Counted from the stretch's first letter, positions 36,395 through 44,390 are shown. The stretch: DNA of 64,000 nt from Flavobacteriales bacterium (GCA_016710685.1 JADJVC010000002.1:620001-684000), one strand, 5' to 3'. A program made the numbers and translations. The notes: generated by a model not told the origin, from the sequence alone.

Positions 36395-36981
36395 CGTGCA
36401 GCGATCAAGATCAGTACGGCATCGATCAACTTGTTGCCAGCGCGCTTCACATCGGTTTTCTTGCCGGTCATGCGCCACTGCAACATGTGCAGGCGAAAGG
36501 TGCCCATTACGGTGTGGACCAGTAGATCGGTAGGGATCACCCGGGTAAAGGTGCCCGCCTTTTGGCCATCGCCCACCACGGCTTTCAGATGTCCGCGCAT
36601 CACCTCCATCAAGTTCTTGATCGCGGTATCGATCGCCGGTGAAGGCTCCATGAAGTTGGTGGCGAAAATGGCCATCAGGTATTCCGGGTGCTCTTTGAAA
36701 TAGGTGAAGTGGCTGTTGAACATGGCGCGCAAACGCTGGTCGGGTGCATCCTCGCTTTCGGTCACGGCCTCCATGCGCACCCGCACCGATGCGGTGAGCA
36801 GCTCCAGCATTTTCACCAGGATGTCCTCCTTACTGGCGAAGTGCCGGTAGAGCGCGGCCTCGCTGAAATGCATGCGCTCGGCCAGGCGCTTGGTGGTGAG
36901 CTTGGCGTAACCGTCCTCACTGATGAGCTGGCCGGCTGCGGCGATGATCTCGATCTGCCGAGGTGTGATCGCTGTGTTCAT
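36391..36981 (-). CDS. TetR family transcriptional regulator
   Basis: A 196-residue repressor. The start at 36981 (MNTAITPRQIEIIAAAGQLI) gives the normal TetR N-terminus; the recognition helix-turn-helix is LTTKRLAERMHFSEAALYRH followed by FASKEDIL. The C-terminal ligand domain resembles the AcrR/RamR-like group (FKEHPEYLMAIFATNF). It is encoded within the efflux operon, and a perfect 16-bp palindrome (37489-37504) next to the operon promoter is the predicted operator, so autoregulation with an efflux substrate as inducer is likely. Confidence 0.92.
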   Translation of the reverse strand: MNTAITPRQIEIIAAAGQLISEDGYAKLTTKRLAERMHFSEAALYRHFASKEDILVKMLELLTASVRVRMEAVTESEDAPDQRLRAMFNSHFTYFKEHPEYLMAIFATNFMEPSPAIDTAIKNLMEVMRGHLKAVVGDGQKAGTFTRVIPTDLLVHTVMGTFRLHMLQWRMTGKKTDVKRAGNKLIDAVLILIAAR

Positions 36982-36983
36982 TG

Positions 36984-37032
36984 TTGATTGGGGATTTGTG
37001 ATCAGTGACTGGTAGTTGGTGACTGGTGACAG
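36984..37032. repeat. GTGACTGGTGATTGG-type word repeat
   Basis: TTGATTGGGGATTTGTGATC, AGTGACTGGTAGTTGGTGAC and TGGTGAC words lie between tetR and the preceding membrane protein gene. They are reverse-complement relatives of the CCAATCACC words at 44680-44713 and 47250-47282. Confidence 0.5.
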
Positions 37033-37037
37033 GACGA

Positions 37038-37457
37038 TCACGCAGCCTCCGTTGTTGAGAGTTTCATGGTGTAGAACGAGATGCCGAGCCACACCACCGA
37101 GGCGGTCATGGCCATCGCGCCAACGAGCACGAGTACCGGTGGGGCACCTAAGTAGACCTCGGCCAGAATGCCGGTAGGCATCAGCAGACCAGTCATGGCC
37201 AACCAGGAGATCGCTTTGGAGTTTTTCAATTTTCCGTGGAAGTGCAGGAGCAGGTAGCCGATGATCACGTTCAGTACGGCGAAGAGGTTGCCATGCACGT
37301 GAGCCAAACGGGTCTCGAAATGCTTGCCGGTGGAGTAGGAGTCCACCCACGCCTGTTTGTCCGGCGCGAAATCGCGCAGGTAGATCAGCAGAAAGCCATA
37401 GAGCATGAAGCCGCCCATGATGAGGAAGCCTACCGCGATGTTGTTCTTGCCGTGCAT
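37038..37457 (-). CDS. Four-helix membrane protein, first gene of the efflux operon
   Basis: A 139-residue protein with four hydrophobic helices (AVGFLIMGGFMLYGFLLIYL; LFAVLNVIIGYLLLHFHG; WLAMTGLLMPTGILAEVYL; VLVLVGAMAMTASVVWLGIS). Histidines cluster at the second helix (RLAHVHGNLF; LLLHFHGK), as in small heme-binding or isomerase-type membrane proteins, but I cannot name the family. The promoter -7 box (37481-37488) and palindromic operator lie just upstream, so it is the first gene under TetR control. Confidence 0.78.
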   Translation of the reverse strand: MHGKNNIAVGFLIMGGFMLYGFLLIYLRDFAPDKQAWVDSYSTGKHFETRLAHVHGNLFAVLNVIIGYLLLHFHGKLKNSKAISWLAMTGLLMPTGILAEVYLGAPPVLVLVGAMAMTASVVWLGISFYTMKLSTTEAA

Positions 37458-37480
37458 GGTGCTTGGTGTTTGTCCGAGGT

Positions 37481-37488
37481 CAAAGTTA
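37481..37488 (-). promoter_or_regulatory. -7 promoter element of the efflux operon
   Basis: CAAAGTTA (plus) = TAACTTTG (minus), a perfect TAnnTTTG match, 23 nt before the ATG at 37457 and directly abutting the palindrome at 37489-37504. Confidence 0.7.
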
Positions 37489-37504
37489 GTTAGTGAACAC
37501 TAAC
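37489..37504. promoter_or_regulatory. Predicted TetR operator
   Basis: GTTAGTG-AA-CACTAAC is a perfect 16-bp inverted repeat immediately upstream of the -7 box of the efflux operon. TetR family repressors bind palindromes of this size, and the operon encodes one. A bound repressor here would block the promoter. Confidence 0.7.
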
Positions 37505-37577
37505 ATAGTGTGACATCCATCACATTGGCCCAAGCCTGCCATATATGGCGGGTCAATGATGGGGCGGTGCGTCCAAG

Positions 37578-37585
37578 TAACTTTG
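37578..37585 (+). promoter_or_regulatory. -7 promoter element of NRDE gene, 4 nt from ATG
   Basis: TAACTTTG, perfect match, ending 4 nt before the ATG at 37590. Confidence 0.7.
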
Positions 37586-37589
37586 CATC

Positions 37590-38357
37590 ATGTGCTTGAT
37601 CGCTCTGGCCTATAAGGCCCATCCGCGGTATCCGTTCATCCTGGCAGCCAACCGCGATGAGTTCCTCGACCGCCCTGCAGAACCAGCGCATTTCTGGAAA
37701 GACGCCCCGGACATTCTTGCGGGCCGGGACAAACGCGCCGGCGGCACCTGGTTGGGCATTTCGCGCACAGGTCGTTTCGCGGCGATCACCAATTACCGCG
37801 AGATGCGGATGAACTTTCCCGCGGGGCCGTCACGAGGCCTGCTCGTGCGCGAGGCGCTGGAACACGGCATCGACCCGAAATCCACGAAGGGGTATGCGGG
37901 CTTCAACTTGATCTACGGAACTCTTGACGGTCTGCGTTACCACAACAACATCGAAGGCACCGATGAAACGCTGAAGCCTGGCATCCATGGCCTGAGCAAC
38001 CACTTTTTGGACACGCCATGGCCGAAGGTGGTGAAGGCGAAACAAGGGATGAAGCAGTTGCTGAAACGGCCTGACGCGGAACTGCCCAATGCGCTCTTTC
38101 GCTTGCTCGCCGACGATGCCATCGCACAGGACAACCAGCTACCGGATACAGGCTTGCCGGTGGAGATGGAGCGCGCAGCTTCTTCGATCTTCATCAACAG
38201 TCCCGGCTATGGCACGCGGTGCAGCACGGTGGTGTTGGTGAATGCGGACGGGAAGGCGTACGTTGAAGAACGCAGTTGGCCGGGTGGCGGGCAGGTGGTG
38301 CAAGAGTTCCGGACAGGTCCGATACGTATCGGACTACGGGATCAACAGGATACATAG
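37590..38357 (+). CDS. NRDE (TANGO2-like) family protein
   Basis: A 255-residue protein of the NRDE/TANGO2 family, named after the motif seen here in MCLIALAYKAHPRYPFILAA followed by NRDEFLDRPA. Cys 2 is a candidate N-terminal nucleophile residue after Met removal. Other family stretches are DILAGRDKRAGGTWLGISRT, AAITNYRE and GTRCSTVVLVNADGKAYVEE. In eukaryotes TANGO2 is linked to heme and lipid handling; the bacterial role is unknown. It should be cytoplasmic. Single gene with its own promoter. Confidence 0.93.
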   Translation: MCLIALAYKAHPRYPFILAANRDEFLDRPAEPAHFWKDAPDILAGRDKRAGGTWLGISRTGRFAAITNYREMRMNFPAGPSRGLLVREALEHGIDPKSTKGYAGFNLIYGTLDGLRYHNNIEGTDETLKPGIHGLSNHFLDTPWPKVVKAKQGMKQLLKRPDAELPNALFRLLADDAIAQDNQLPDTGLPVEMERAASSIFINSPGYGTRCSTVVLVNADGKAYVEERSWPGGGQVVQEFRTGPIRIGLRDQQDT

Positions 38358-38411
38358 AAGCTCACCTATCGATCACGAGGATCCTTTCGAGAAGAAGATC
38401 GCCACACGTTA

Positions 38412-39191
38412 ATGTCCGCGGAACTCCACCATATCATCACGGGCCAAAAGCTGCGTCCGGAACAAGTCGCCGAGCGCACCGTTGCGATCCACCTTGAGCT
38501 GTTGGAGCGTTCGTCCTACTTGAAAGTACCGAATTTCCATATCATCCATCCGCAAGACCTGGAGCTGTTGTTCGATGCTTATGATGCAGCGTTCTTCCAA
38601 GGTGCGGTGCGGAGAGCGGTGGGGAATGCACCGTTGCGGTTCGCATTGTCCAAGCGCTTGACCAGTGCCGGGGGAAAGACCAAACGGACACGGACCCGCG
38701 CCACCGGCGCGCTCTCGTATGAGCTGAGCGTTTCCAGCACGATCCTTTTCAATAGTTTCGAGGAAGGGGATCACCGCGCGATCGTTGCGTGCGGCTTGGA
38801 ATGCCGGGACCGGTTAGAGGCGGTGCAAAGGATCATGGAGCACGAGATCATACACTTGATCGAGCTTTTGGTGTGGAACAAGAGCAAATGCTCCGCATCC
38901 CGTTTCCAGGCGATCACACGTAATTTTTTCGGTCATAAGGCGCACACGCATTCCTTGATCACGCCACGGGAAACGGCTTATGTAAAACATGGGATCCGGT
39001 CGGGGAGCACGGTGACGTTCGTGCTGGACGGCAAGCAACATGTTGGTGTGGTGAACCGCGTTACGCGCCGTGCCACCGTGCTGATCGAGGATCCGCAGGG
39101 TGTGCGGTACACCAATGGCAAGCACTACTTCAAGTGCTACGTTCCGGTGGAATTGTTGACGGTTGTGGGTGGGATAGCGCGAGGTAGCTGA
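38412..39191 (+). CDS. SprT-like zinc metallopeptidase domain protein
   Basis: A 259-residue protein. The zinc site is HEIIHL in RIMEHEIIHLIELLVW (about residue 143) with a further His-rich segment (GHKAHTHSL, about residue 180), as in the SprT/Spartan family. The N-terminal part (VAIHLELLERSSYLKVPNF; YDAAFFQGAVRRAV) resembles the SprT-like fold, which normally starts with a search for an AYDxxFF helix. The C-terminal 70 residues form a beta-rich KOW-like segment (SGSTVTFVLDGKQHVGVVNR). Spartan proteases remove DNA-protein crosslinks; the bacterial function is not established. Confidence 0.82.
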   Translation: MSAELHHIITGQKLRPEQVAERTVAIHLELLERSSYLKVPNFHIIHPQDLELLFDAYDAAFFQGAVRRAVGNAPLRFALSKRLTSAGGKTKRTRTRATGALSYELSVSSTILFNSFEEGDHRAIVACGLECRDRLEAVQRIMEHEIIHLIELLVWNKSKCSASRFQAITRNFFGHKAHTHSLITPRETAYVKHGIRSGSTVTFVLDGKQHVGVVNRVTRRATVLIEDPQGVRYTNGKHYFKCYVPVELLTVVGGIARGS

Positions 39192-39193
39192 AC

Positions 39194-39240
39194 ATAACCA
39201 TATAGAGTTATAGCTAATGAATATAACCTATAGGTATTAT
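39194..39240. promoter_or_regulatory. Two palindromic sites upstream of satD
   Basis: ATAAC-N8-GTTAT (39194-39211) and ATAACCTATAGGTATTAT around a perfect CCTATAGG (39227-39234). Both lie in an unusually AT-rich stretch, 35-95 nt before the -7 box at 39275. They look like paired operator sites, possibly for SatD itself (it has an HTH) or another repressor. Confidence 0.5.
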
Positions 39241-39274
39241 AAATGGAAAATATAACGACGTGTCATTCATTCAG

Positions 39275-39282
39275 TATATTCG
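39275..39282 (+). promoter_or_regulatory. -7 promoter element of satD, 4 nt from ATG
   Basis: TATATTCG, one base from TAnnTTTG, ending 4 nt before the ATG at 39287. Confidence 0.6.
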
Positions 39283-39286
39283 CCCC

Positions 39287-39976
39287 ATGACCCGCAGATC
39301 AGCAGTTGTAGCCGTCCTTACCGGGGATGTTGTGGGCAGTTCGACGATCAAGGACCGCAGGCAATTGAACGCGACCTTGAAGAAGCTCTTCAAGCAATTG
39401 AGGAAGCACGTTCCGGGCACGGTGCGCGAAATGGAGATCTACCGGGGTGACAGCTTCCAAGGGGTAATGGCCCCGGAACATGTGTTGCGCGCAGCCTTGG
39501 TCATCCGCGCGGGGCTTCGCCAATGGGACTTGCCTAAAGGCGGGAGCGTCCGTAAAGGCACCACCATGGACCGGCTGCCCGATGCACGGATCGCCATAGG
39601 TATCGGCACGGTATCCTATCGATCCGCGAAGGTCATCGAGTCCGACTGAGAGGCGTTCCGGTCCTCAGGCCGTGAATTGGATCGGTTGTCGGGAACAAAA
39701 GCACGGTTGAGCATTCAAACGCCATGGCCCGAAGTGAATGATGAATTGGAAGTAGTGTCGAAATTGTTGGATGCACTTATCGGTCGCTGGAGTCCCGCAG
39801 CTTCCCAGGCCGTGCTTTTATCCTTGCTCACGGATGCCACCCAGGTCGAGGTATCGAAAAAGCTCGGCATTTCACAGCCCGCTGTCCACAAACGTTTGGG
39901 CACGGCCAGCTTGGATGCCGTGAAAGCCGCGTTGGGCCGTTTCGAAAAATTGGTGCAAAGCCACACTGCTGCATGA
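39287..39976 (+). pseudogene. SatD-like protein gene with in-frame TGA
   Basis: Codons 1-120 (TRRSAVVAVLTGDVVGSSTI; MEIYRGDSFQGVMAPE; PDARIAIGIGTVSYRS; VIESD) are followed by TGA at 39647-39649. The same frame then continues EAFRSSGRELDRLSGTKARL, TPWPEVNDELEVVSKLLDAL and a C-terminal HTH (DATQVEVSKKLGISQPAVHK) to a TGA at 39974-39976. Without the TGA this would be a normal 229-residue SatD-like protein, where the position usually reads SDGEAF; GGA to TGA is a single change. The last codon overlaps the DUF3307 start (ATGA). As written, two fragments could be made, the second without its own good start. Confidence 0.75.
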
Positions 39977-40692
39977 TACCTCTTCCGGACGTGTTGCTGC
40001 GGCTGCTCATTGCGCACGTGCTGGGTGATTTTCTGTTTCAACCCAAGCGCTGGGTGGACGAACGGAACCAGAAGCACCTGCGCTCGCCGAGCCTATATTT
40101 CCACGGCATGCTCCACGGCGCTTTAGCGTTGGTAGCCTTGTGGGACCTTTCATGGTGGCCTGTTGCTTTGTGCATCGGCATTACGCACATGGCGATCGAC
40201 GTGCTCAAATCCTACCAAGCACGCAGCAGTGCCAAATGGTTCGTGCTGGACCAGGTGTTGCACGTCGTTGTAATCTTCGTGGCATGGTCGGTGGTTGCGG
40301 GGATCGCGCTCATCGAGCTGTTCGACACCTTGTGGATCGACCGGCGTGCCCTGCCCATTGTTTTGGGCATTTTATTGTTGTCCAGGCCGGTAAGCTTTTT
40401 CATCGCGGTATTTACAAGCCGCTGGTGGAACGAGCTTGGGGGCAAGCGGGACAATCTGCCCGATGCCGGCATGTGGATCGGCATGATCGAGCGGTTGCTC
40501 ATCTTCGTGTTCATCCTCAACAATGTGTTCGAGGCGGTCGGTTTTTTGCTTGCCGCTAAGAGCATATTCCGGTTCGGCGACCTGAAGGACGGTGATGACC
40601 GCAAGCGCACCGAGTACGTTTTGATCGGCACGCTGCTGAGCTTCGGCATCGCAGTGGTGGTAGGAATAGGGGTGCAGCATTTTCCTTGGTGA
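39973..40692 (+). CDS. DUF3307 membrane protein
   Basis: A 239-residue DUF3307 protein: LLIAHVLGDFLFQPKRWVDE is the family's N-terminal signature. About six hydrophobic helices follow (for example GALALVALWDLSWWPVALCI; VVVIFVAWSVVAGIALIEL). Conserved polar motifs are THMAIDVLKSY, DQVLHV and IGMIERLLIFVF. DUF3307 genes commonly travel with satD, and here the two overlap by 4 nt. Function is unknown; a cyclic-nucleotide- or stress-related role has not been shown. Inner membrane. Confidence 0.9.
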   Translation: MIPLPDVLLRLLIAHVLGDFLFQPKRWVDERNQKHLRSPSLYFHGMLHGALALVALWDLSWWPVALCIGITHMAIDVLKSYQARSSAKWFVLDQVLHVVVIFVAWSVVAGIALIELFDTLWIDRRALPIVLGILLLSRPVSFFIAVFTSRWWNELGGKRDNLPDAGMWIGMIERLLIFVFILNNVFEAVGFLLAAKSIFRFGDLKDGDDRKRTEYVLIGTLLSFGIAVVVGIGVQHFPW

Positions 40693-40711
40693 TCGCGGAC
40701 GGTCCGTTATC

Positions 40712-41281
40712 TCACACCACCTCGTGCTCCGCGCAATCCGTGCGCAGCTCCGCCACCTTCAAGGACTTCTCCAACAGCAGGCACCGGTGCTTGGTGTCGC
40801 GGTCGCCTTTGTAGTGCGCACACGTAAAACACATGCGTTGCACTTGTACGGCTTCCTTTCGGAAAAGCGATTCCAACACGCCCATCAAGCCAACGAGCAA
40901 TGCCTCCTTGTACTTCGGCGTAAGCCCGGCAACGGCTGCGTCCAGCGGCGTACCTGCTGTGGCGTGCTTTTTACCGGCAGCGGTAAGGTGCAGTGCGTGG
41001 GCCCTTGCATCGGTTTTGTCCGGTTTTCGCACAATGAATTTGTGGTCTGCCAACAGCTTCACGCTGTCGCTGATGGTAGGCTTGCTCACCATCAATTCCT
41101 CGGCCAAGCGCCCTACGCCGATGCCTTCGTCGGCATGTTCCACCAGAAAACCCATGATGCGGATCTGCAACGGACTGAGCCCTTCTTCCACCGCCTGCTT
41201 CCACCGGAGCGCGCGTGCCACCTCGCCGATGCGTTCGAGCACCTGCGCTAAGTGCGCGTCGAATTCAAGGGGGGATGGCAT
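40712..41281 (-). CDS. MarR family regulator with C-terminal cysteine cluster
   Basis: 189 residues from ATG 41281 (MPSPLEFDAHLAQVLERIGE), chosen because a -7 box (TAATTTCG) lies 5 nt upstream; the longer frame to 41377 crosses that promoter. The winged helix is MGFLVEHADEGIGVGRLAEE followed by LMVSKPTISDSV and the wing KPDKTDARAHALHLTAAG. The C-terminus has a cysteine set: MCFTCAHY (CxxC), HRCLLL, and RTDCAEHE, as in a known MarR subgroup; it may bind zinc or sense redox state. It lies downstream of the thioredoxin-like gene on the same strand. Confidence 0.9.
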   Translation of the reverse strand: MPSPLEFDAHLAQVLERIGEVARALRWKQAVEEGLSPLQIRIMGFLVEHADEGIGVGRLAEELMVSKPTISDSVKLLADHKFIVRKPDKTDARAHALHLTAAGKKHATAGTPLDAAVAGLTPKYKEALLVGLMGVLESLFRKEAVQVQRMCFTCAHYKGDRDTKHRCLLLEKSLKVAELRTDCAEHEVV

Positions 41282-41286
41282 CGAGG

Positions 41287-41294
41287 CGAAATTA
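41287..41294 (-). promoter_or_regulatory. -7 promoter element of marR-type gene
   Basis: CGAAATTA (plus) = TAATTTCG (minus), one base from TAnnTTTG, 5 nt before the ATG at 41281. Confidence 0.55.
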
Positions 41295-41398
41295 TGATGT
41301 GTGCAGTAAAACGCTGAGAACGGTGGGATGAAAAAGAGAGAGGATGAAAGAGTGTGCAAACACTCTGACACCCTCACACTTTACAACACGGTGGCTTT

Positions 41399-41635
41399 TC
41401 AACCTTTCACCTCGGCCATGCTCGCGCCGTGGTTGATGTGGAGCACGTCATGCCCCAACACCAGCGCGGGTACGCTCTTCACGCCAGCGGCTTCCGCTTC
41501 GGCGATACGGCCTTTGTGCTCTCCAAGGTGGACGATCTCCACATCATACTTATTGCGGTCCACGATCTCGGTGATGCGATTTTCGGCGTTGATGCAGACT
41601 GGACATCCGGCATGGTAGAAAACTGCTTTGGTCAT
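41399..41635 (-). CDS. Thioredoxin/glutaredoxin-like small protein
   Basis: 78 residues from ATG 41635 (MTKAVFYHAGCPVCINAENR). A CxxC redox motif (GCPVC) follows the first strand and SVPALVLGHDVLHINHG provides the cis-Pro loop typical of thioredoxin folds. It is very short, glutaredoxin-sized. The frame open to 41758 crosses the promoter at 41661-41668 and a composite repeat, so it is not used. It is followed by the Cys-containing MarR gene, suggesting a redox-linked pair. Confidence 0.85.
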   Translation of the reverse strand: MTKAVFYHAGCPVCINAENRITEIVDRNKYDVEIVHLGEHKGRIAEAEAAGVKSVPALVLGHDVLHINHGASMAEVKG

Positions 41636-41660
41636 TGTGTTGGGGTTTAGAAGTTCGGGA

Positions 41661-41687
41661 CAAATATAGTAAGGAAAGCTAACTATA
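41661..41687 (-). promoter_or_regulatory. -7 box and overlapping palindrome upstream of thioredoxin-like gene
   Basis: CAAATATA (41661-41668; TATATTTG on the minus strand, perfect match) overlaps an imperfect inverted repeat TATAGTAAG-GAAAG-CTAACTATA (41665-41687, 9-bp arms, one mismatch). This is a candidate site for the MarR-type regulator encoded downstream. Confidence 0.55.
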
Positions 41688-41699
41688 AAAATATCGGTC

Positions 41700-41790
41700 G
41701 ATTCAGAATACCACATAGTACAGATTACAGAGTACCGAGTACTGCCGACGCGCCGCACGTACCCTGTACTCAGTACCCAATACCCTGTAC
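41700..41790. repeat. Composite word repeat, GTACCxxGTACT type
   Basis: Words AGTACAGATTACAGAGTACC, GAGTACTG, CCGACGCGCCGCACGTACC and CTGTACTCAGTACCCAATACC with variants follow each other. Same style as the other composite intergenic repeats (44598-44713, 47170-47283). No gene. Confidence 0.5.
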
Positions 41791-41813
41791 CAGAAATTTA
41801 TCTCCGAACCCGA

Positions 41814-44390
41814 CTACCCGCACTTCGAGCTTCCGCAGCTCCGGCACTTCAGGCAGCCTTCCTCGTAGTACACGCCTTCGCTGTCGCCGCATTCGTTGCA
41901 CTTGCGTCCGCTGGCGCTAGTGCCGTCGGGGATGTAGCGTGAAAGCGCGCGGGCTATGCCGTTCTTCCACGTGTTCAGCGTGGCGTCATAGAGGTTTAAG
42001 TTCACCACCGTGTCCACCACGTGCGGCACGGAGACACCTTGGCGCAGCATGCCGCTGATGAGGATCGCGTAGTTCCAATACTCCTTGTCGAAGCTGCGGC
42101 TGAGGCCCTGTATGGTCACGCGGTAGTCGTCGCTGTCGGCGTACTCCAGATCGTAGATGTTCTTCTTCGCCTTGGTGTCTTTGCGCTTGATCACCCAACC
42201 TTTCTCCACCCACTTTGGCAGTTGGAACACGCCTGTGGCCTTGCCGGTGAAGACCTCGTAGGGCTTGCCGTCGAGCAGGCCCACCACGGCGATCCACGGC
42301 TCGAGGTCGTTGTTGAAACGGATCACTTCAGCTTCCAAAATGTCTGGACGCTTCGTATGCGCTACGGAGGCATCCTCCTTCTTATCGTTGGAGACCAGCA
42401 CGCCACTGCGTGATCCATCACGGTAAACCGTAACGCCTTTCAAACCCTTGTGCCAAGCTTCGCGATAGATGTTGCCAACCAGTTCCGCGGAAACGTCCGC
42501 AGGCAGGTTGATGGTGCTGCTGATGCTGTGCGTAGTGTACTTCTGCACGGCGGATTGCAGGCGCACGCGGTGGTGCCAATCGATGTCGTTCGCGGTGCAG
42601 TTGGCGTAGGGGCTTTCTTTCACGTCGGACTTGCCGGTGGCGTTCATCCAATCCACCAAGCGCGGGTGGTGTACGGTGAATTCCTCCCACTGATCGCCCA
42701 TGGCATCGGTGAATGCAACGACTTCCTTAGGCGCATTGGGACCAAGCTTGCGGCGGCGCGTGTAACCGAGCATGTACACCGGCTCGATGCCGCTGCTGGT
42801 GCGGGTAAGCAAGCTGAGCGTGCCCGTGGGCGCCACGGTGCTGATGCTGATGTTGCGACGGCCGTTCTTCATCATCCGCGCATGCAGCTCAGGCAATTCC
42901 TTGGCCAGCATATCGGTGAACTCGGACGTGCGTTCCACAGCGGGGTCGAAGCCCACGAAGGATCCGCGCTCGATGGACATGTCGATGCTGCTGTTGAATT
43001 CGGCCTCGCACTTGGTGCGCAGCATGTGCTCAGCGGCTTCCACGGCGGCCTCGCTGTCGTAAGCCAAGTTCAGTGCGGCAAGCGCATCGCCCAAGCCCGT
43101 AAAGCCCAAGCCCGTGCGACGGCCTTTGCGGCCAGTTTCGCCCAACAGTTGCCAGGTCTCGCGCTCCACGCGCTTGACGGCATCCGGCTCAGGGTCTTTG
43201 TCGATCTTCACTAAGATCCGCTCCACGGCTTCCAATTCCAGGTCCACGAGATCATCCATCAGGCGTTGCGCCTCGTAGGTCACTTTCGCTAAGCGCTTAT
43301 GGTCGAAGCGTGCTTTCGGCGTGAAAGCGTCCGTAACGAAGGAGTAGAAGTTGATGGCGATCAAGCGGCAGCTATCCCCGCCCTGCATGGCGATCTCGCC
43401 GCAAGGGTTGGTGCTTTCATTTTTGAAACCGGGGTAGACGGACGAAGTGGAATACTTGTGCTGGCGGTCCCAGAAGATGATGCCTGGCTCGGCACTGTTG
43501 TGCGCGCACTTGATCAGCGTGTCCCACAGCTCGCGGGCTTGCACTTTCTTCTTCATCGTCGGCGTTTTGCTGTCGATGGGCCAACGGTGCGTGTACTCGG
43601 CATTATCCTCTACGGCCTGCATGAACTCATCGCTCACGCGAACGCTGATGTTCGCGCCGGTCACCTTCATCAGGTCCTGTTTGATGGTGATGAACTGCTC
43701 CACGTCGGGATGTGCGATGTCCATGGTGAGCATCAGTGCGCCCCGGCGGCCTTTCTGCGCCACTTCGCGGGTGGTATTGCTGAAGCGGTCCATGAACGAT
43801 ACCGCGCCCGTGCTTGTGCGCGCGGCATTGCTTACGGCTGCGCCTTCGGGACGGAGCGTGCTGAGGTCGAAGCCAACGCCACAACGGCGCTTGAAAAGCT
43901 GTGCGAGCTGCTGGTCGTTGCGGAAGATGCCGCCGTAGCTGTCCACCGGCGCGGGGATCACCACGCAGTTGCTGAGCGAGGCCAAGCGGGTTGGGTCGCC
44001 CAAAGAGGCCATCACACTGCCCTGAGGAACGATGTCGCGGAAGCCATCAAAGAGGTCGAAGATGCGCTTCTCGTCCAAGGGCTTGCGCTTTTGGCCGTAG
44101 GTGGAAAGGAGTGCCTGTTTTTCCGCTGGAAGTGGTTCGTAAGAACGCTCAATGCGCGCGAACTCGCGGGCCATGCGGTTGTGCGTGTCGGCGGGGGTGA
44201 GCTCGATCAATTCGCCCTTGGTATTGCGCAGGGCGTATTTGTTCATCCAAGTAGTGGCGGCAAGCTCATCGTTCTGGAAGTATTCCAACGCGGCGGCAAG
44301 CACTTGTTCTTGCGGATAACTGGTGCTGAGCTTGGGTCTTGCGGCTGCGGTCATTGCGGTGGCTGCGTCAAAAAGAATGGCTTGCGGCAT
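41814..44390 (-). CDS. nrdJ: Adenosylcobalamin-dependent (class II) ribonucleotide reductase
   Basis: An 858-residue reductase converting ribonucleotides to deoxyribonucleotides with B12, with no need for oxygen or a small subunit. The reaction-site cysteines appear in SNCVVIPAP (about residue 143) and ESTNPCGEIAMQ (about residue 331, thiyl position with the adjacent Asn and Glu), with STVAPTGTLSLL for substrate phosphate binding. The C-terminus carries a Cys-rich zinc-ribbon-like tail (CNECGDSEGVYYEEGC, then CRSCGSSKCG) containing the redox cysteines, as in NrdJ of this length. A weak -7-like box (CAGCTTTG, minus strand 44418-44425) lies upstream. No cobalamin riboswitch was seen. Confidence 0.95.
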   Translation of the reverse strand: MPQAILFDAATAMTAAARPKLSTSYPQEQVLAAALEYFQNDELAATTWMNKYALRNTKGELIELTPADTHNRMAREFARIERSYEPLPAEKQALLSTYGQKRKPLDEKRIFDLFDGFRDIVPQGSVMASLGDPTRLASLSNCVVIPAPVDSYGGIFRNDQQLAQLFKRRCGVGFDLSTLRPEGAAVSNAARTSTGAVSFMDRFSNTTREVAQKGRRGALMLTMDIAHPDVEQFITIKQDLMKVTGANISVRVSDEFMQAVEDNAEYTHRWPIDSKTPTMKKKVQARELWDTLIKCAHNSAEPGIIFWDRQHKYSTSSVYPGFKNESTNPCGEIAMQGGDSCRLIAINFYSFVTDAFTPKARFDHKRLAKVTYEAQRLMDDLVDLELEAVERILVKIDKDPEPDAVKRVERETWQLLGETGRKGRRTGLGFTGLGDALAALNLAYDSEAAVEAAEHMLRTKCEAEFNSSIDMSIERGSFVGFDPAVERTSEFTDMLAKELPELHARMMKNGRRNISISTVAPTGTLSLLTRTSSGIEPVYMLGYTRRRKLGPNAPKEVVAFTDAMGDQWEEFTVHHPRLVDWMNATGKSDVKESPYANCTANDIDWHHRVRLQSAVQKYTTHSISSTINLPADVSAELVGNIYREAWHKGLKGVTVYRDGSRSGVLVSNDKKEDASVAHTKRPDILEAEVIRFNNDLEPWIAVVGLLDGKPYEVFTGKATGVFQLPKWVEKGWVIKRKDTKAKKNIYDLEYADSDDYRVTIQGLSRSFDKEYWNYAILISGMLRQGVSVPHVVDTVVNLNLYDATLNTWKNGIARALSRYIPDGTSASGRKCNECGDSEGVYYEEGCLKCRSCGSSKCG

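Noticed and set aside
39647..39649. TGA recoded as an amino acid in this organism
   Set aside because: Many genes here use TGA as a normal stop, often in ATGA overlaps, so the code is standard.
41282..41377. MarR protein starting at 41377
   Set aside because: The extension crosses the promoter box at 41287-41294 and has no conserved-looking sequence.
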